Shown here: positions 53,539 through 62,733 of the stretch, piece by piece
How positions within the stretch are numbered: position 1 is the stretch's first letter
Layout: every line of letters begins with the position of its first letter
Origin: Halocynthiibacter namhaensis
GTDB lineage: Bacteria; Pseudomonadota; Alphaproteobacteria; Rhodobacterales; Rhodobacteraceae
Length of the DNA stretch: 64,000 nt
Direction: 5' to 3'
Assembly: GCF_000812685.1 (NCBI RefSeq)
Contig: NZ_JWIF01000074.1
Location: 62,001-126,000, forward strand
Made by a program: the position numbers and the translations under genes
The notes under the pieces: model-generated
What the model was told of the DNA's origin: nothing
The model's input: the letters and a program-made list of their open reading frames with translations, nothing else
Database searches by the model: none

Positions 53539-55192
53539 GTGTATAATCCTTTCGCGCCGCCCCGATGTATTTTTCACGGGCCTCTTGAGGGACGTCATCT
53601 TCCTCATAGTGGCCGATAAATATGCCAACGCCGCCACCAGGTGTGTTACCTTGGCGCGGGATGATTTGCGCATCTGACATGGTGACGCGTTGACTCATCC
53701 TGCGGCCCCATTGCCCAAGACGATCATACATTTTTCTAATGATGTCAGCGTGATCTAGGCTGTTCCCAAGATCTGTGTATTCATTTGGATCATTTCGAAG
53801 ATCAAATAGCATAGGGGCGAATCCGCCTTCGGAATGCATGAACTTCCAACGATGATCTGTGATCATGAACAAGCGCGCGTCTGTGGGGCTAAGGCCAAGT
53901 TCGGCGCACATGGGTGTGCAAGAAAAATCATATTCGCTGACGGCCCAGTCGCGCCATTTAGGTGTTTCACCACGCAGCAAAGGCATAAGCGATTGCCCCT
54001 CGCAAATGTGGTGGGGGATTTCGCCACCGGCCACGTCAATGAAGGTGGGCAACAGGTCAATGGCCTCGACCAAAGCATCGCAAGTTTCCCCGCGCATAGC
54101 ATCTGGCGATGGATCATAGATGATCAAAGGAACCTTGACTGAAGCCTCGTGGAATAGGTCTTTTTCGCCCAGCCAATGATCCCCAAGATAGTCACCATGA
54201 TCTGATGTAACGACGATCATCGTATCGTCCATCCGACCCGTGGCCTGGAGATGTGCGAACAGGCGTCCCATCTGATCATCGGCTTGTTTGATCAATCCCA
54301 TATAGGCGGGAATGACCTTTTGCCGAACCTCGTCACGGGCGAATGTCTTGCCAACCTGATTGTTCATGAAGGCGTCGTAAACGGGGTGTGGGGTTTGGCG
54401 TTCAATCGGTGATTTTATTGCAGGAACAACATGTTCTGATCCATACCTGTCGTGATAAGGGGCGGGCACGATATAGGGCCAATGGGGTTTGATATAGGAC
54501 AGGTGACACAACCAAGGATCATCACCTTGAGCGTCGATGAAGTTAATCGCCTCATCGGTTAACCACGGTGTTTCGCTGTCTTCTTCCCGAATGTTGGCGG
54601 GTTTGTTGGCGTGTTCCATGAACCAACCCGAGGCGAGGTTGCCTTCGTGGATACCGGCGTTGGCGAACTCGGCCCAGGGGTTTTCACCGGGATAGCCTTT
54701 GGATTTTAGATACTCATTATAAGGGGATCGTTTTTCATCGTAGAACCCCTTTGGTCCCTCAGCCCACAGCCCATCATCACGGGCCCATACGTCAAAACCG
54801 CATTCCTCTTGGCGGGCTCCGATGATGCTGTCGGGGGCCAGTCCAAGACGTTTCATGCCCTCTACATCGGCTTTCATATGGGTTTTCCCAATGAGGTGAC
54901 AGGACATGCCGCTAGCACGCAAATGGTCGCCCATTGTCATTTCACCCACACGCAGAGGAAATCCGTTCCATTGCGCGCCATGGGACGATGCATATCGCCC
55001 CGTGTAGGTTGACATGCGCGAGGCACCACAGACGGGGGATTGCACGTAGGCACGTGTAAAACGGGTGCCTTTCGCAGCAAGGGCATCCAGGTGAGGGGTG
55101 TGCAAATGGGGGTGGCCCGCACAGCTGAGATAGTCAAACCGCAACTGATCAAACATGATGAACAGAATGTTCTTCGCCGTTGTTGAACTCAT
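53531..55192 (-). CDS. sulfatase / phosphonate monoester hydrolase family enzyme
   Basis: 553 residues of the alkaline-phosphatase superfamily. The formylglycine signature CxAxR is C55-GASR in QSPVCGASRMSTYTGR, so Cys55 should be converted to formylglycine. Metal ligands are visible in MFDQLRFD near the N-terminus and TSDHGDYLGDH in the second half. No signal peptide, so it acts in the cytoplasm, as phosphonate monoester hydrolases and some choline-sulfatase relatives do. It hydrolyses a sulfate or phosphonate ester, substrate unknown. It overlaps the dehydrogenase gene downstream. A formylglycine-generating enzyme is not encoded nearby. Confidence 0.87.
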   Translation of the reverse strand: MSSTTAKNILFIMFDQLRFDYLSCAGHPHLHTPHLDALAAKGTRFTRAYVQSPVCGASRMSTYTGRYASSHGAQWNGFPLRVGEMTMGDHLRASGMSCHLIGKTHMKADVEGMKRLGLAPDSIIGARQEECGFDVWARDDGLWAEGPKGFYDEKRSPYNEYLKSKGYPGENPWAEFANAGIHEGNLASGWFMEHANKPANIREEDSETPWLTDEAINFIDAQGDDPWLCHLSYIKPHWPYIVPAPYHDRYGSEHVVPAIKSPIERQTPHPVYDAFMNNQVGKTFARDEVRQKVIPAYMGLIKQADDQMGRLFAHLQATGRMDDTMIVVTSDHGDYLGDHWLGEKDLFHEASVKVPLIIYDPSPDAMRGETCDALVEAIDLLPTFIDVAGGEIPHHICEGQSLMPLLRGETPKWRDWAVSEYDFSCTPMCAELGLSPTDARLFMITDHRWKFMHSEGGFAPMLFDLRNDPNEYTDLGNSLDHADIIRKMYDRLGQWGRRMSQRVTMSDAQIIPRQGNTPGGGVGIFIGHYEEDDVPQEAREKYIGAARKDYTHD

Positions 55193-55251
55193 TTGGATCC
55201 CCCGTTTTTCTATGTTTGTGACATAGCTGAAGGGTCAGGCAAAGGGATATG

Positions 55252-55821
55252 TTAGTCTTGGCGTTTGGCTGTGCATAACAACGTAACGGCGGCCTTTCGT
55301 GCATCCCCTGCGGGATCGTCGACGACGCCCATAACGGCGGCGACGATGGCCCCTTGTGCAAGCAACCAGATGCTCAAAGCGATATCGGCTGGGGAAGAAA
55401 AACCGGCCTTTTTTGCCAGGTCATGGTAATAGGCCAGCGCCTGCCTTTGATGGGCGCAGGATTGTTGGTGAATAGGATGGTCCACGTCTTGAAATTCGGC
55501 GCAGGCCTTGATGAACAGGCAACCGAAAAACCCTTTTTGCGCGAACCATTCTGCATGTGCGTCAAAGACCGCCAACAAGCGGGATTCGGCCGTATCCCCC
55601 AGCGCTTCGATCCGAGAGACCATCCATGCTCGAAATTCTTCGTCACGCAGCTGGATTACAGCCAAGATAAGATCGTCTTTCGTGCGAAAGTGATTGTAGA
55701 TCGCAGTCTTAGAAATACCGGTCTCTTTTGCGACCAGATCCATGCCACTGGCGTGAAAACCATGACGATAATAGACATCCAACGCTTTGCGGACCAGTTC
55801 GTCTTTTTTGCTCGGGCGCAT
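55252..55821 (-). CDS. TetR-family transcriptional regulator
   Basis: 189 residues from the ATG at 55821 with GGAGA five bases upstream; an upstream open frame is not used. The N-terminal helix-turn-helix is typical: KALDVYYRHGFHASGMDLVAKETGISKTAIYNHF (continuous core shown only in part as GISKTAIYNHF). The C-terminal half has two Cys (in FGCLFIKACAEF), fitting a sensor of electrophiles or oxidants, as in related NemR-like repressors. It faces the NTF2-like gene across a promoter with a clear TetR palindrome, so it probably represses that gene pair and itself. Confidence 0.85.
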   Translation of the reverse strand: MRPSKKDELVRKALDVYYRHGFHASGMDLVAKETGISKTAIYNHFRTKDDLILAVIQLRDEEFRAWMVSRIEALGDTAESRLLAVFDAHAEWFAQKGFFGCLFIKACAEFQDVDHPIHQQSCAHQRQALAYYHDLAKKAGFSSPADIALSIWLLAQGAIVAAVMGVVDDPAGDARKAAVTLLCTAKRQD

Positions 55822-55882
55822 TGGATCTCCTTCGATTTTGGCAAAGTTACTGAACTTGCGGGCGAGAGACAAGTCTGAGCGC

Positions 55883-55911
55883 TTGACTTTAAATACCGAT
55901 CGGTACATTTA
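55883..55911 (+). promoter_or_regulatory. TetR operator within a promoter
   Basis: TTGACT (55883-55888) fits a -35 element. TACCGATCGGTA (55894-55905) is a perfect 12-bp palindrome just after it, where a bound repressor would block RNA polymerase. A further half-site ATCGGTA lies at 55924-55930. The -10 element (CATTTA region) is poor, so promoter strength is uncertain. Confidence 0.7.
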
Positions 55912-55954
55912 GTAAAAAGAATGATCGGTAATGTTTGAAAGCAAAGGAATGCAA

Positions 55955-56380
55955 ATGCTGCGCCACCCACTTCCCCCGTTCACCCATGAAACGGCCATTG
56001 AAAAAGTTCGCCTTGCCGAAGACGGCTGGAATTCGCGCGATGCAGCGCGGGTGACACAGGCCTATAGCGACGATTCCATTTGGCGAAACCGCAATGTGTT
56101 TTTGCGCGGCCACGATGAAATTGAAGCGTTCCTATCTGGAAAGTGGGATAAGGAACGACAGTATCGATTGATCAAAGAATTGTGGGCCTTCAGTGGAAAT
56201 CGGATCGCCGTGCGCTATGCGTATGAGTGGCATGATGCGGATGGGCAGTGGTGGCGTTCATATGGAAATGAGAACTGGGAATTCGACGAAGATGGACGCA
56301 TGCGCGAGCGTCATGCAAGCCTGAATGACTTGCAAATATCCGAAACAGATAGATTGGCCCATTGGGCGGCGCCCCGATGA
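55955..56380 (+). CDS. nuclear transport factor 2-like (DUF1348) protein
   Basis: 141 residues if started at the ATG at 55955, which has AAAGGA six bases upstream; earlier in-frame ATGs at 55931 and 55949 lack one. The sequence is the DUF1348/SnoaL-like type: [68 protein letters not shown]2-like folds form a cone-shaped pocket, but no reaction is known for DUF1348. It stands under the TetR operator with the flavin-binding-like gene downstream, so it is likely part of a small inducible stress response. Confidence 0.85.
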   Translation: MLRHPLPPFTHETAIEKVRLAEDGWNSRDAARVTQAYSDDSIWRNRNVFLRGHDEIEAFLSGKWDKERQYRLIKELWAFSGNRIAVRYAYEWHDADGQWWRSYGNENWEFDEDGRMRERHASLNDLQISETDRLAHWAAPR

Positions 56381-56423
56381 CCATGCCAGCTTGTCTGATC
56401 TTGGACTTTAAGGAAAAAATACA

Positions 56424-57059
56424 ATGACATATCCCTTCGCAGATATCCTTTTTACCGACGACGTGAAACAACTTCAGACGGATGCTGGATCGCGTGAAGG
56501 GTATGAAAAAATGGTGACACGCTCTGACCGCCAGCAAGGTGGTCAGACAATAGGTGTTGATGAAAAAGCCTTCATTGAAGCGCGTGATGGATTTTATCAA
56601 GCGTCGATTTCCTCGTCCGGTTGGCCCTATTTGCAGTTCCGGGGCGGGCCTGCGGGCTTTGCCAAGGTCACGGGTGAAAGAACTATCGCTTGGGCGGATC
56701 TGCGCGGAAACCGGCAGTATATTTCCGCGGGCAACTTGCATCATGAAGATCGCGTCGCGCTGTTCATGATGGATTATCCCAATCGATCGCGCCTAAAAAT
56801 CTTGGGGCGTGCCAAAATTCTAACCCTGGAAGACGCACCTGATCTGCTGGAACAAGTTGCAACGCCAGAAATGAATGGTCGTGCCGAACGCATCATCGAA
56901 GTGACGGTCGAAGCGTTTGACTGGAATTGCCCAGCCCATATCCCACAGCGATTTACAGTATCCGAGTTGGACCCACATCTTGGGCCTTTGCGCGACCACA
57001 TTGCGAAGCTCGAAGCCGAAAATTTGTGGCTGAACGCGCGACTGGATGCCAAAGAATAA
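56424..57059 (+). CDS. pyridoxamine 5'-phosphate oxidase-like (flavin-binding split barrel) protein
   Basis: 211 residues, no signal peptide. The split-barrel pattern is clear: DGFYQASISSSGWPYLQFRGGP, TIAWADLRGNRQYISAGNL, DRVALFMMDYPNRSRLKILG. These proteins bind FMN, F420 or heme and often act in redox detoxification. The C-terminus (IAKLEAENLWLNARLDAKE) is a short coiled-coil-like helix. AAGGA precedes the ATG, 43 bases after the DUF1348 gene. The pair is probably co-regulated by the TetR repressor. Confidence 0.82.
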   Translation: MTYPFADILFTDDVKQLQTDAGSREGYEKMVTRSDRQQGGQTIGVDEKAFIEARDGFYQASISSSGWPYLQFRGGPAGFAKVTGERTIAWADLRGNRQYISAGNLHHEDRVALFMMDYPNRSRLKILGRAKILTLEDAPDLLEQVATPEMNGRAERIIEVTVEAFDWNCPAHIPQRFTVSELDPHLGPLRDHIAKLEAENLWLNARLDAKE

Positions 57060-57076
57060 CAGCTTCAAGCGGGGGG

Positions 57077-58186
57077 TTAGGGAAGCTTACCTGTCTCAAA
57101 TAGGCGTATTTTCAATCCACCATTAGGGATGGGTTTGCCTTCCGACTTGAATTTCAAACCGGTCGCTCGTGCGAGGCCGGCGTCGGTTGTGATGATCCCG
57201 ACGCGCCAACCTGAAAAACGTTCCAACAAGACCTTCCCAAGCGCGCCGTACAGGCCAAAAAGCAGCTTTTTATTGCCAATACGCGCGCCATAAGGCGGGT
57301 TAACAATGACAATACCTGGCGCGCAATCTGGACGTTGCAGATCGCTTACTGGCCCGGTTTGAAATAAGGTCGCGTCGGAAATGCCCGCGCGTTCCGCGTT
57401 TTGCTGTGACATGCGCACAGCACCCTGATCGCGATCTGACCCGAAGAACTGCAATTGTGCTTGGCTTGCTGGCTGGGAACGCATTTTCTGCCAAACATTC
57501 GCGTCAAAGGTTGCAAGTTTTTCAAAGGCAAAGCTGCGGCTACGTCCTGGCAAAAGTTTGGCGGAAATTTCGGCGGCCTCAAGAATAAAGGTTCCGGATC
57601 CGCACATTGGATCAAGCACGGCCTGGCTGCCGTCATAGCCCATTTCATACAGGAACCCGGATGCCAGAGTTTCGCGCATGGGGGCCTTGTTTACCGCGAC
57701 TTTATGGCCACGTTTGTGCAGGCTTTCGCCCGTGGTATCGACGCTGAAGACGCAATTATTGTCATCAATTCGCAGCTTTAGACAGATGTCTGCATCCGCT
57801 GATATTTCTGCGCCTAAGGTTTCTTTGATTGCCGTTTCTACACGCTGTTTCGCGGCACCGGCATGGTATATTTTGGACTTTTTGTTGGTTGAAACTTCTA
57901 CACGAATGGGGTGGTCTGCGCGCAAAACATCCGCCCATGGGAATTTACGAGACCGCTTGTCCAACTGCGCAAGATGAAAGGCCCGAAATTCACCAATCCG
58001 CGCAAGTACGCGCGTGGCTGTTCGCAGTGTCAGGTTCGCCCGCCAAACTTCGCCCCAATCACCTGTGCAGGTAACACCGCCAGGGGTGATTTTTGGGTTT
58101 TCAAAGCCAGCGGCTTGCGTCTCGGCAAGAAGGACGGCTTCAAGGCCTGGGGCGATCGAGAGAAATATTTCAAAATTCGTATCCAT
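57077..58186 (-). CDS. THUMP-domain rRNA methyltransferase (RlmL N-terminal type)
   Basis: 369 residues. An N-terminal ferredoxin-like plus THUMP region (about 1-155) binds RNA, and the class-I SAM methyltransferase domain (about 160-369) shows AVLDPMCGSGTFILEAAE (SAM motif I) and the base-methylation motif VNPPYGARIG. This matches the N-terminal half of RlmL, the 23S rRNA m2G2445 enzyme, as a separate protein. The target is inferred from family resemblance. It converges with the flavin-barrel gene across 17 bases. Confidence 0.87.
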   Translation of the reverse strand: MDTNFEIFLSIAPGLEAVLLAETQAAGFENPKITPGGVTCTGDWGEVWRANLTLRTATRVLARIGEFRAFHLAQLDKRSRKFPWADVLRADHPIRVEVSTNKKSKIYHAGAAKQRVETAIKETLGAEISADADICLKLRIDDNNCVFSVDTTGESLHKRGHKVAVNKAPMRETLASGFLYEMGYDGSQAVLDPMCGSGTFILEAAEISAKLLPGRSRSFAFEKLATFDANVWQKMRSQPASQAQLQFFGSDRDQGAVRMSQQNAERAGISDATLFQTGPVSDLQRPDCAPGIVIVNPPYGARIGNKKLLFGLYGALGKVLLERFSGWRVGIITTDAGLARATGLKFKSEGKPIPNGGLKIRLFETGKLP

Positions 58187-58324
58187 GCGCCGTATTAACG
58201 TAGAAGCTTCGTGCTGGCGACCGAATTCGCGGTGATTTGCTATTTATGGGGGGGCTTGTACCGGCGCGGGCGTGGTTCACGCCACCTGTGACATATCATC
58301 TGTTTGGATACCAATGCCGTGGAG

Positions 58325-58354
58325 ATGTTGGGACGAGACAAATCGCCCCAACAT
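58325..58354 (-). terminator. hairpin downstream of scoB
   Basis: ATGTTGGG-A-CGA pairs with TCG-C-CCCAACAT around a 6-base loop, 13 bases after the scoB stop on the minus strand. There is no following T-run, so termination is uncertain. Confidence 0.5.
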
Positions 58355-58366
58355 AATATCTTGATC

Positions 58367-58993
58367 TTAGTTGACGATGGTGGCTTCTGTTGCCGCGCGA
58401 ATTTCTTCGTCTGTCACGCCGTCGGCCAGTTCCAGCAGCTCCAGGCCGCCTTCAACAACGTTGAACACACCAAGGTTGGTGATGATCATGTCAACAACGG
58501 CTTTGCCGGTCAGGGGCAGGGTGCATTCTTTCAAAAGCTTGCTTTCGCCCTTTTTGTTGGTCTGGTCCATGACGACCACAACACGGCCAACACCAGCCAC
58601 CAGATCCATCGCGCCGCCCATGCCTTTAACCAGCTTGCCCGGGATCATCCAGTTGGCCAGATCACCGTTTTCGGCAACTTCCATAGCACCCAGAATCGCC
58701 ATAGCGATTTTGCCGCCACGGATCATGGCAAAGCTTTGCTCTGAGCCAAAGTAAGATGTGCGGTCAAGTTCGGTGATGGTCTGCTTACCCGCGTTGATCA
58801 GATCCGCGTCAATCGCGTCTTCCGTCGGGAAGGGGCCCATGCCCAACATGCCGTTTTCAGACTGTAGCGTCACGTCGACGCCCTCAGGAATATAGTTGGA
58901 AACCAGCGTCGGAATGCCGATGCCCAAGTTCACATACCAGCCGTCCTGCAGTTCCTTTGCGGCGCGTGCCGCCATTTGATTACGATCCCACAT
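58367..58993 (-). CDS. scoB: 3-oxoacid CoA-transferase subunit B
   Basis: 208 residues. With subunit A it moves CoA from succinyl-CoA to a 3-oxoacid such as acetoacetate. The catalytic glutamate is E46 in LQSENGMLGMGP, the subunit B signature; LGIGIPTLVSNY and VVMDQTNKKGESKLLK are also family-like. The gene lies 40 bases after scoA on the same strand. A hairpin follows. Names atoA, pcaJ and ctfB are used for close relatives; substrate preference is not visible. Confidence 0.9.
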   Translation of the reverse strand: MWDRNQMAARAAKELQDGWYVNLGIGIPTLVSNYIPEGVDVTLQSENGMLGMGPFPTEDAIDADLINAGKQTITELDRTSYFGSEQSFAMIRGGKIAMAILGAMEVAENGDLANWMIPGKLVKGMGGAMDLVAGVGRVVVVMDQTNKKGESKLLKECTLPLTGKAVVDMIITNLGVFNVVEGGLELLELADGVTDEEIRAATEATIVN

Positions 58994-59033
58994 GTTCTGT
59001 CTCTTTCTGTAAATCTTCAGGTGCCTGACGGCA

Positions 59034-59729
59034 TTAAGCGGCGGTTACGGTGCGCTGTTCGATGCGCTTCTCGTGGTCACCTTTGATCACGCGGTGCACA
59101 TAGATGCCGGGCGTGTGGATCAGATCAGGGTCAAGCGAACCTGTTGGGACGATCTCTTCAACCTCAGCGATGCAGATCTTGCCACAAGTGGCGGCGGCTG
59201 GGTTAAAGTTACGGGCGGTTTTACGATAGATCAGGTTGCCCTGTTCGTCGGCTTTCCAGGCTTTCACAATCGCCAAGTCGGCTTTGATACCCGTTTCCAG
59301 AATGAAGGTTTCACCGTCGAAATCTTTGTGCTCTTTGCCGTCGGCAATCACGGTGCCAACGCCGGTTTTTGTATAAAAACCTGGGATGCCAGCCCCACCT
59401 GCGCGCATGCGTTCCGCAAGCGTGCCCTGTGGGTTGAATTCCAGTTCAAGTTCGCCGGACAGGTACTGGCGCATAAATTCAGCGTTTTCACCCACATAGG
59501 AAGAAATCATTTTCTTAACCTGTTTGGTTTGCAGCAGAATGCCGATGCCAAAATCGTCAACGCCGGCATTGTTTGACGCAAATGTCAGGTCTTTTACACC
59601 ATCTTCCTTGATCGCCTGTAGCAGCAGTTCAGGAATGCCACAAAGGCCGAACCCGCCGGAGGCGATAAACATGCCGTCAGAAAGAACGCCATCCAGCGCT
59701 TCTTTTGCGGAACCATAGATTTTTTTCAT
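59034..59729 (-). CDS. scoA: 3-oxoacid CoA-transferase subunit A
   Basis: 231 residues from the ATG at 59729 with GGAGA six bases upstream; the longer open frame is not used. Subunit A signature: GGFGLCGIPELLLQAI, then ASNNAGVDDFGIGILLQ and the glycine loop GGAGIPGFYTKTGVGT. It pairs with ScoB in ketone body or 3-oxoacid use; in PHB-storing bacteria this helps recover acetoacetate from the polymer, which fits the phasin gene elsewhere in the window. That link is inference. Confidence 0.9.
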   Translation of the reverse strand: MKKIYGSAKEALDGVLSDGMFIASGGFGLCGIPELLLQAIKEDGVKDLTFASNNAGVDDFGIGILLQTKQVKKMISSYVGENAEFMRQYLSGELELEFNPQGTLAERMRAGGAGIPGFYTKTGVGTVIADGKEHKDFDGETFILETGIKADLAIVKAWKADEQGNLIYRKTARNFNPAAATCGKICIAEVEEIVPTGSLDPDLIHTPGIYVHRVIKGDHEKRIEQRTVTAA

Positions 59730-59868
59730 GAGTGTCTCCCAACGCATGAGGCCAGTTTTTTCATGCCTCAATGAATATCTGGTCGCATTTCTGTACGCGA
59801 GATGTTGGGAAGTCAATTGATTGCTGCGCTGCGGCGGGAAATAAAATTTGTTATTTTGCGGGCTGGTT

Positions 59869-59901
59869 AAAATAAAAACACCCAGCCAAGGCCGGGTGTT
59901 T
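59869..59901 (-). terminator. terminator of topA
   Basis: On the minus strand AAACACCC and GGGTGTTT pair around an inner GCC/GGC stem, followed by TTATTTT. It lies 26 bases after the topA stop. Confidence 0.88.
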
Positions 59902-59927
59902 CCATGTTTTTACTGCATTGCAGCGGT

Positions 59928-62609
59928 TTACTCGATGACATCACCGCTGTCAGTGGCCGTCGCTTTCTTCGCAGGCGCCTTTTTTGCAGCAGGCTTTTTC
60001 GCCGTTGTTTTTTTTGCGGCGGGTTTCTTTGCGGCTGTCTTCTTCGCAGCAGGTTTCTTAGCTGCCGCCTTTTTCTTGGGGGCAGCCTTTTTACGTGTGC
60101 CCTTTTTCGCCGCTTTTTCTTCGATCAGCACCATGGCTTCTTCAACGGTCAGATGCTCAGGGTTGGTTTCCTTCGGCAGGGTGGCGTTGACCTTTTCCCA
60201 TTTCACATAGGGGCCATATTTGCCTTCCATGATCTGGATCGGGCCACCATCATCAGGATGATCACCCAGTTCACGCAGGATCTTGGCAGCCGCACCACGC
60301 CCGCCACGGGACGCTACTTTTTCCGCCAAAAGCTGAACTGCCCGATTCATGCCCACTGTGAACACTTCATCCAAATCTTCAAGGTTGGCGTTGGTGCCGC
60401 CCCGGTTCGACGTGGTATCCGCATGTTTCAAATAGGGGCCATAGCGACCAATATTCGACCAGACATTTACGCCATCTTCGGGGTGCGGCCCCAGGAGGCG
60501 CGGCAAGGACAGAAGCTTAACAGCCGTGGCCAATTCAACATCCTCTGGCGGCCATTCTTTTGGAATGGATTGACGGTTCGGTTTTTTGTTTTCTTCAGTC
60601 ACTTCACCACGTTGGGCATAGGGGCCAAAGCGACCTTTATGCACCCAAATGTTGTCGCCTTCATCTTGACCCAACATCTTACCTTCTGGTGGAATCGCGC
60701 TTTCGCTTTCCATGCCAGGGGGGCCGAAGGGGCGCGTGTAGCGGCATTCAGGATAGTTGGAACAGCCAATGAAAGCGCCGCCGGAACGCGCTGTGCGCAT
60801 GGACAAACGACCTACGCCACAGTTTTTACAAGCGCGTGGATCAGACCCATCTTCTGTTGGTGGGAACAGGTGCGGTTCTAGAACTTCGTTAATTTTATCA
60901 AGAACTTCGGTGATGCGCAGTTCCGTGGTTTCACCGATGGCAGCTGAGAAGTCGCGCCAGAAACGGGCCAAGACGTCTTTGTAATCGGCGTTGCCTGCAG
61001 AGACTTCATCAAGTTCATTTTCCAAGTTCGCTGTGAATTCATACCCGACGTATTTGCGGAAATAATTGTTGAGGAACACAGTCACAAGACGACCTTTATC
61101 TTCTGGATAAAGACGGTTCTTGTCCTTGCGTACATATTCACGATCTTGAATCGTCGTCACAACTGAAGCGTATGTGGAAGGACGACCAATGCCGAGTTCT
61201 TCCATGCGTTTCACAAGGGTCGCCTCAGTATAGCGGGGCGGCGGTTGTGTGAAATGCTGATCCGGGGTGACGGATGCCTTCTTGGCGGCTTCACCAGAAG
61301 CGATCTGTGGCAGACGTTTATCGTCTTCATCCACCACATCATCGCGACCTTCTTCATAGACTTTCATGAAGCCGTCAAACAACATCACCTGACCAGAGGC
61401 GCGCAGTTCAATCTGTTTGTCCGCGCTGCCGACAGTCACGGTCGTGCGTTCCATACGCGCCGCTTCCATTTGGCTGGCAAGCGTGCGCTTCCAGATCAAA
61501 TCATATAGTTTGCGCTGATCTGGATCGGCAATCTTCAAATCTTCGGTGGCCTTGGACAGTTCGGTCGGACGAATACATTCATGCGCTTCCTGCGCGTTCT
61601 TCGCCTTGTTTTTATAGACCCGTGGCGACGCAGGGACATATTCCTTGCCGTAACGACCAGCAATCGCATCACGTGCGGCCGTGATGGCCTCGGGTGCCAT
61701 GTCGATACCATCGGTCCGCATATAGGTGATCAACCCGGCCTCATACAAACGTTGGGCGCAAGACATGGTTTGCCGCGCACCAAAGTTGAACTTGCGGCTG
61801 GCCTCTTGTTGAAGGGTCGAGGTCATGAAGGGCGGGGATGGGTTCCGGCTTGCGGGTTTCGCTTCAACGCTTGCAATCGACAGATCACGCGAATTGATCG
61901 CATGGACGGCCAATTCTGCAGCTTCAGTTGTCGCGATATCGAATTTATCCAGCTTTTTGCCACCAAGAACAGTAAGTTTGGCTTCAAAGCTTTGACTGCG
62001 TGGGGTTTCAAGCATTGCTTTAACCGACCAATATTCGCGGTTATTAAAGCTTTCGATTTCCATTTCGCGTTCAACGATCAAACGCAGACAGACCGATTGT
62101 ACGCGACCCGCTGATCGTGCGCCAGGCAGTTTACGCCATAGAACCGGTGACAGGTTAAAGCCCACTAGGTAATCGAGGGCGCGGCGTGCCAAGTAAGCTT
62201 CAACCAATTCCATATCGACATCACGCGGGTTTTTCATCGCTTCCGTCACGGCGGATTTGGTGATCGCGTTGAAAACCACGCGCTTCACAGGCGTGTCTTT
62301 CTTGATGGCCTTACGTTTGGTTAGGGCTTCCTGCAGGTGCCATGAAATTGCTTCGCCTTCGCGGTCGGGGTCGGTCGCGAGGATCAGGTCGTTGTCATCC
62401 GCAAGGGCATCGACGATTGCTTTGACGTGCTTTTTGCTGTCGCTCGCGATCTCCCATTTCATGTCGAAATCGTTCTCTGTATCTACGGATCCATCCTTGG
62501 GTGGCAGATCGCGCACGTGCCCATAAGAGGCAAGAACCACGTAATCATCACCGAGATACTTGTTAATAGTCTTGGCTTTGGCCGGGGATTCGACGACGAC
62601 AACAGGCAT
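59928..62609 (-). CDS. topA: DNA topoisomerase I
   Basis: 893 residues. It relaxes negative supercoils. The Toprim domain begins VVVVESPAKAKTINKYLG with ATDPDREGEAISWH as the metal site. The active tyrosine is Y296 in GLITYMRTDG. After the catalytic core come zinc-finger-like repeats; only the first keeps Cys ligands (CKNCGVG...GCSNYPECRY). Two further Gly-rich repeats lack them. The C-terminal 50 residues are a Lys/Ala-rich tail made of AAKKPAAKKT-like repeats that would bind DNA nonspecifically, as in many alphaproteobacteria. It is 124 bases downstream of dprA. Confidence 0.96.
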   Translation of the reverse strand: MPVVVVESPAKAKTINKYLGDDYVVLASYGHVRDLPPKDGSVDTENDFDMKWEIASDSKKHVKAIVDALADDNDLILATDPDREGEAISWHLQEALTKRKAIKKDTPVKRVVFNAITKSAVTEAMKNPRDVDMELVEAYLARRALDYLVGFNLSPVLWRKLPGARSAGRVQSVCLRLIVEREMEIESFNNREYWSVKAMLETPRSQSFEAKLTVLGGKKLDKFDIATTEAAELAVHAINSRDLSIASVEAKPASRNPSPPFMTSTLQQEASRKFNFGARQTMSCAQRLYEAGLITYMRTDGIDMAPEAITAARDAIAGRYGKEYVPASPRVYKNKAKNAQEAHECIRPTELSKATEDLKIADPDQRKLYDLIWKRTLASQMEAARMERTTVTVGSADKQIELRASGQVMLFDGFMKVYEEGRDDVVDEDDKRLPQIASGEAAKKASVTPDQHFTQPPPRYTEATLVKRMEELGIGRPSTYASVVTTIQDREYVRKDKNRLYPEDKGRLVTVFLNNYFRKYVGYEFTANLENELDEVSAGNADYKDVLARFWRDFSAAIGETTELRITEVLDKINEVLEPHLFPPTEDGSDPRACKNCGVGRLSMRTARSGGAFIGCSNYPECRYTRPFGPPGMESESAIPPEGKMLGQDEGDNIWVHKGRFGPYAQRGEVTEENKKPNRQSIPKEWPPEDVELATAVKLLSLPRLLGPHPEDGVNVWSNIGRYGPYLKHADTTSNRGGTNANLEDLDEVFTVGMNRAVQLLAEKVASRGGRGAAAKILRELGDHPDDGGPIQIMEGKYGPYVKWEKVNATLPKETNPEHLTVEEAMVLIEEKAAKKGTRKKAAPKKKAAAKKPAAKKTAAKKPAAKKTTAKKPAAKKAPAKKATATDSGDVIE

Positions 62610-62733
62610 GAAATTCCTTTCGACTCATAAAGAGTGTATAGCGGCGCAAAATGTGCGAGGGATGGGATGAAAGTCAATGGGGCAATCTGATCACAACATT
62701 ACGAGTGTTGCCCATTGGATGAAATTCAAACCT

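Noticed and set aside
59904-60881. 325-codon plus-strand open frame inside topA
   Set aside because: Antisense shadow of the topA C-terminal region, mostly reading the Lys/Ala repeats backwards.
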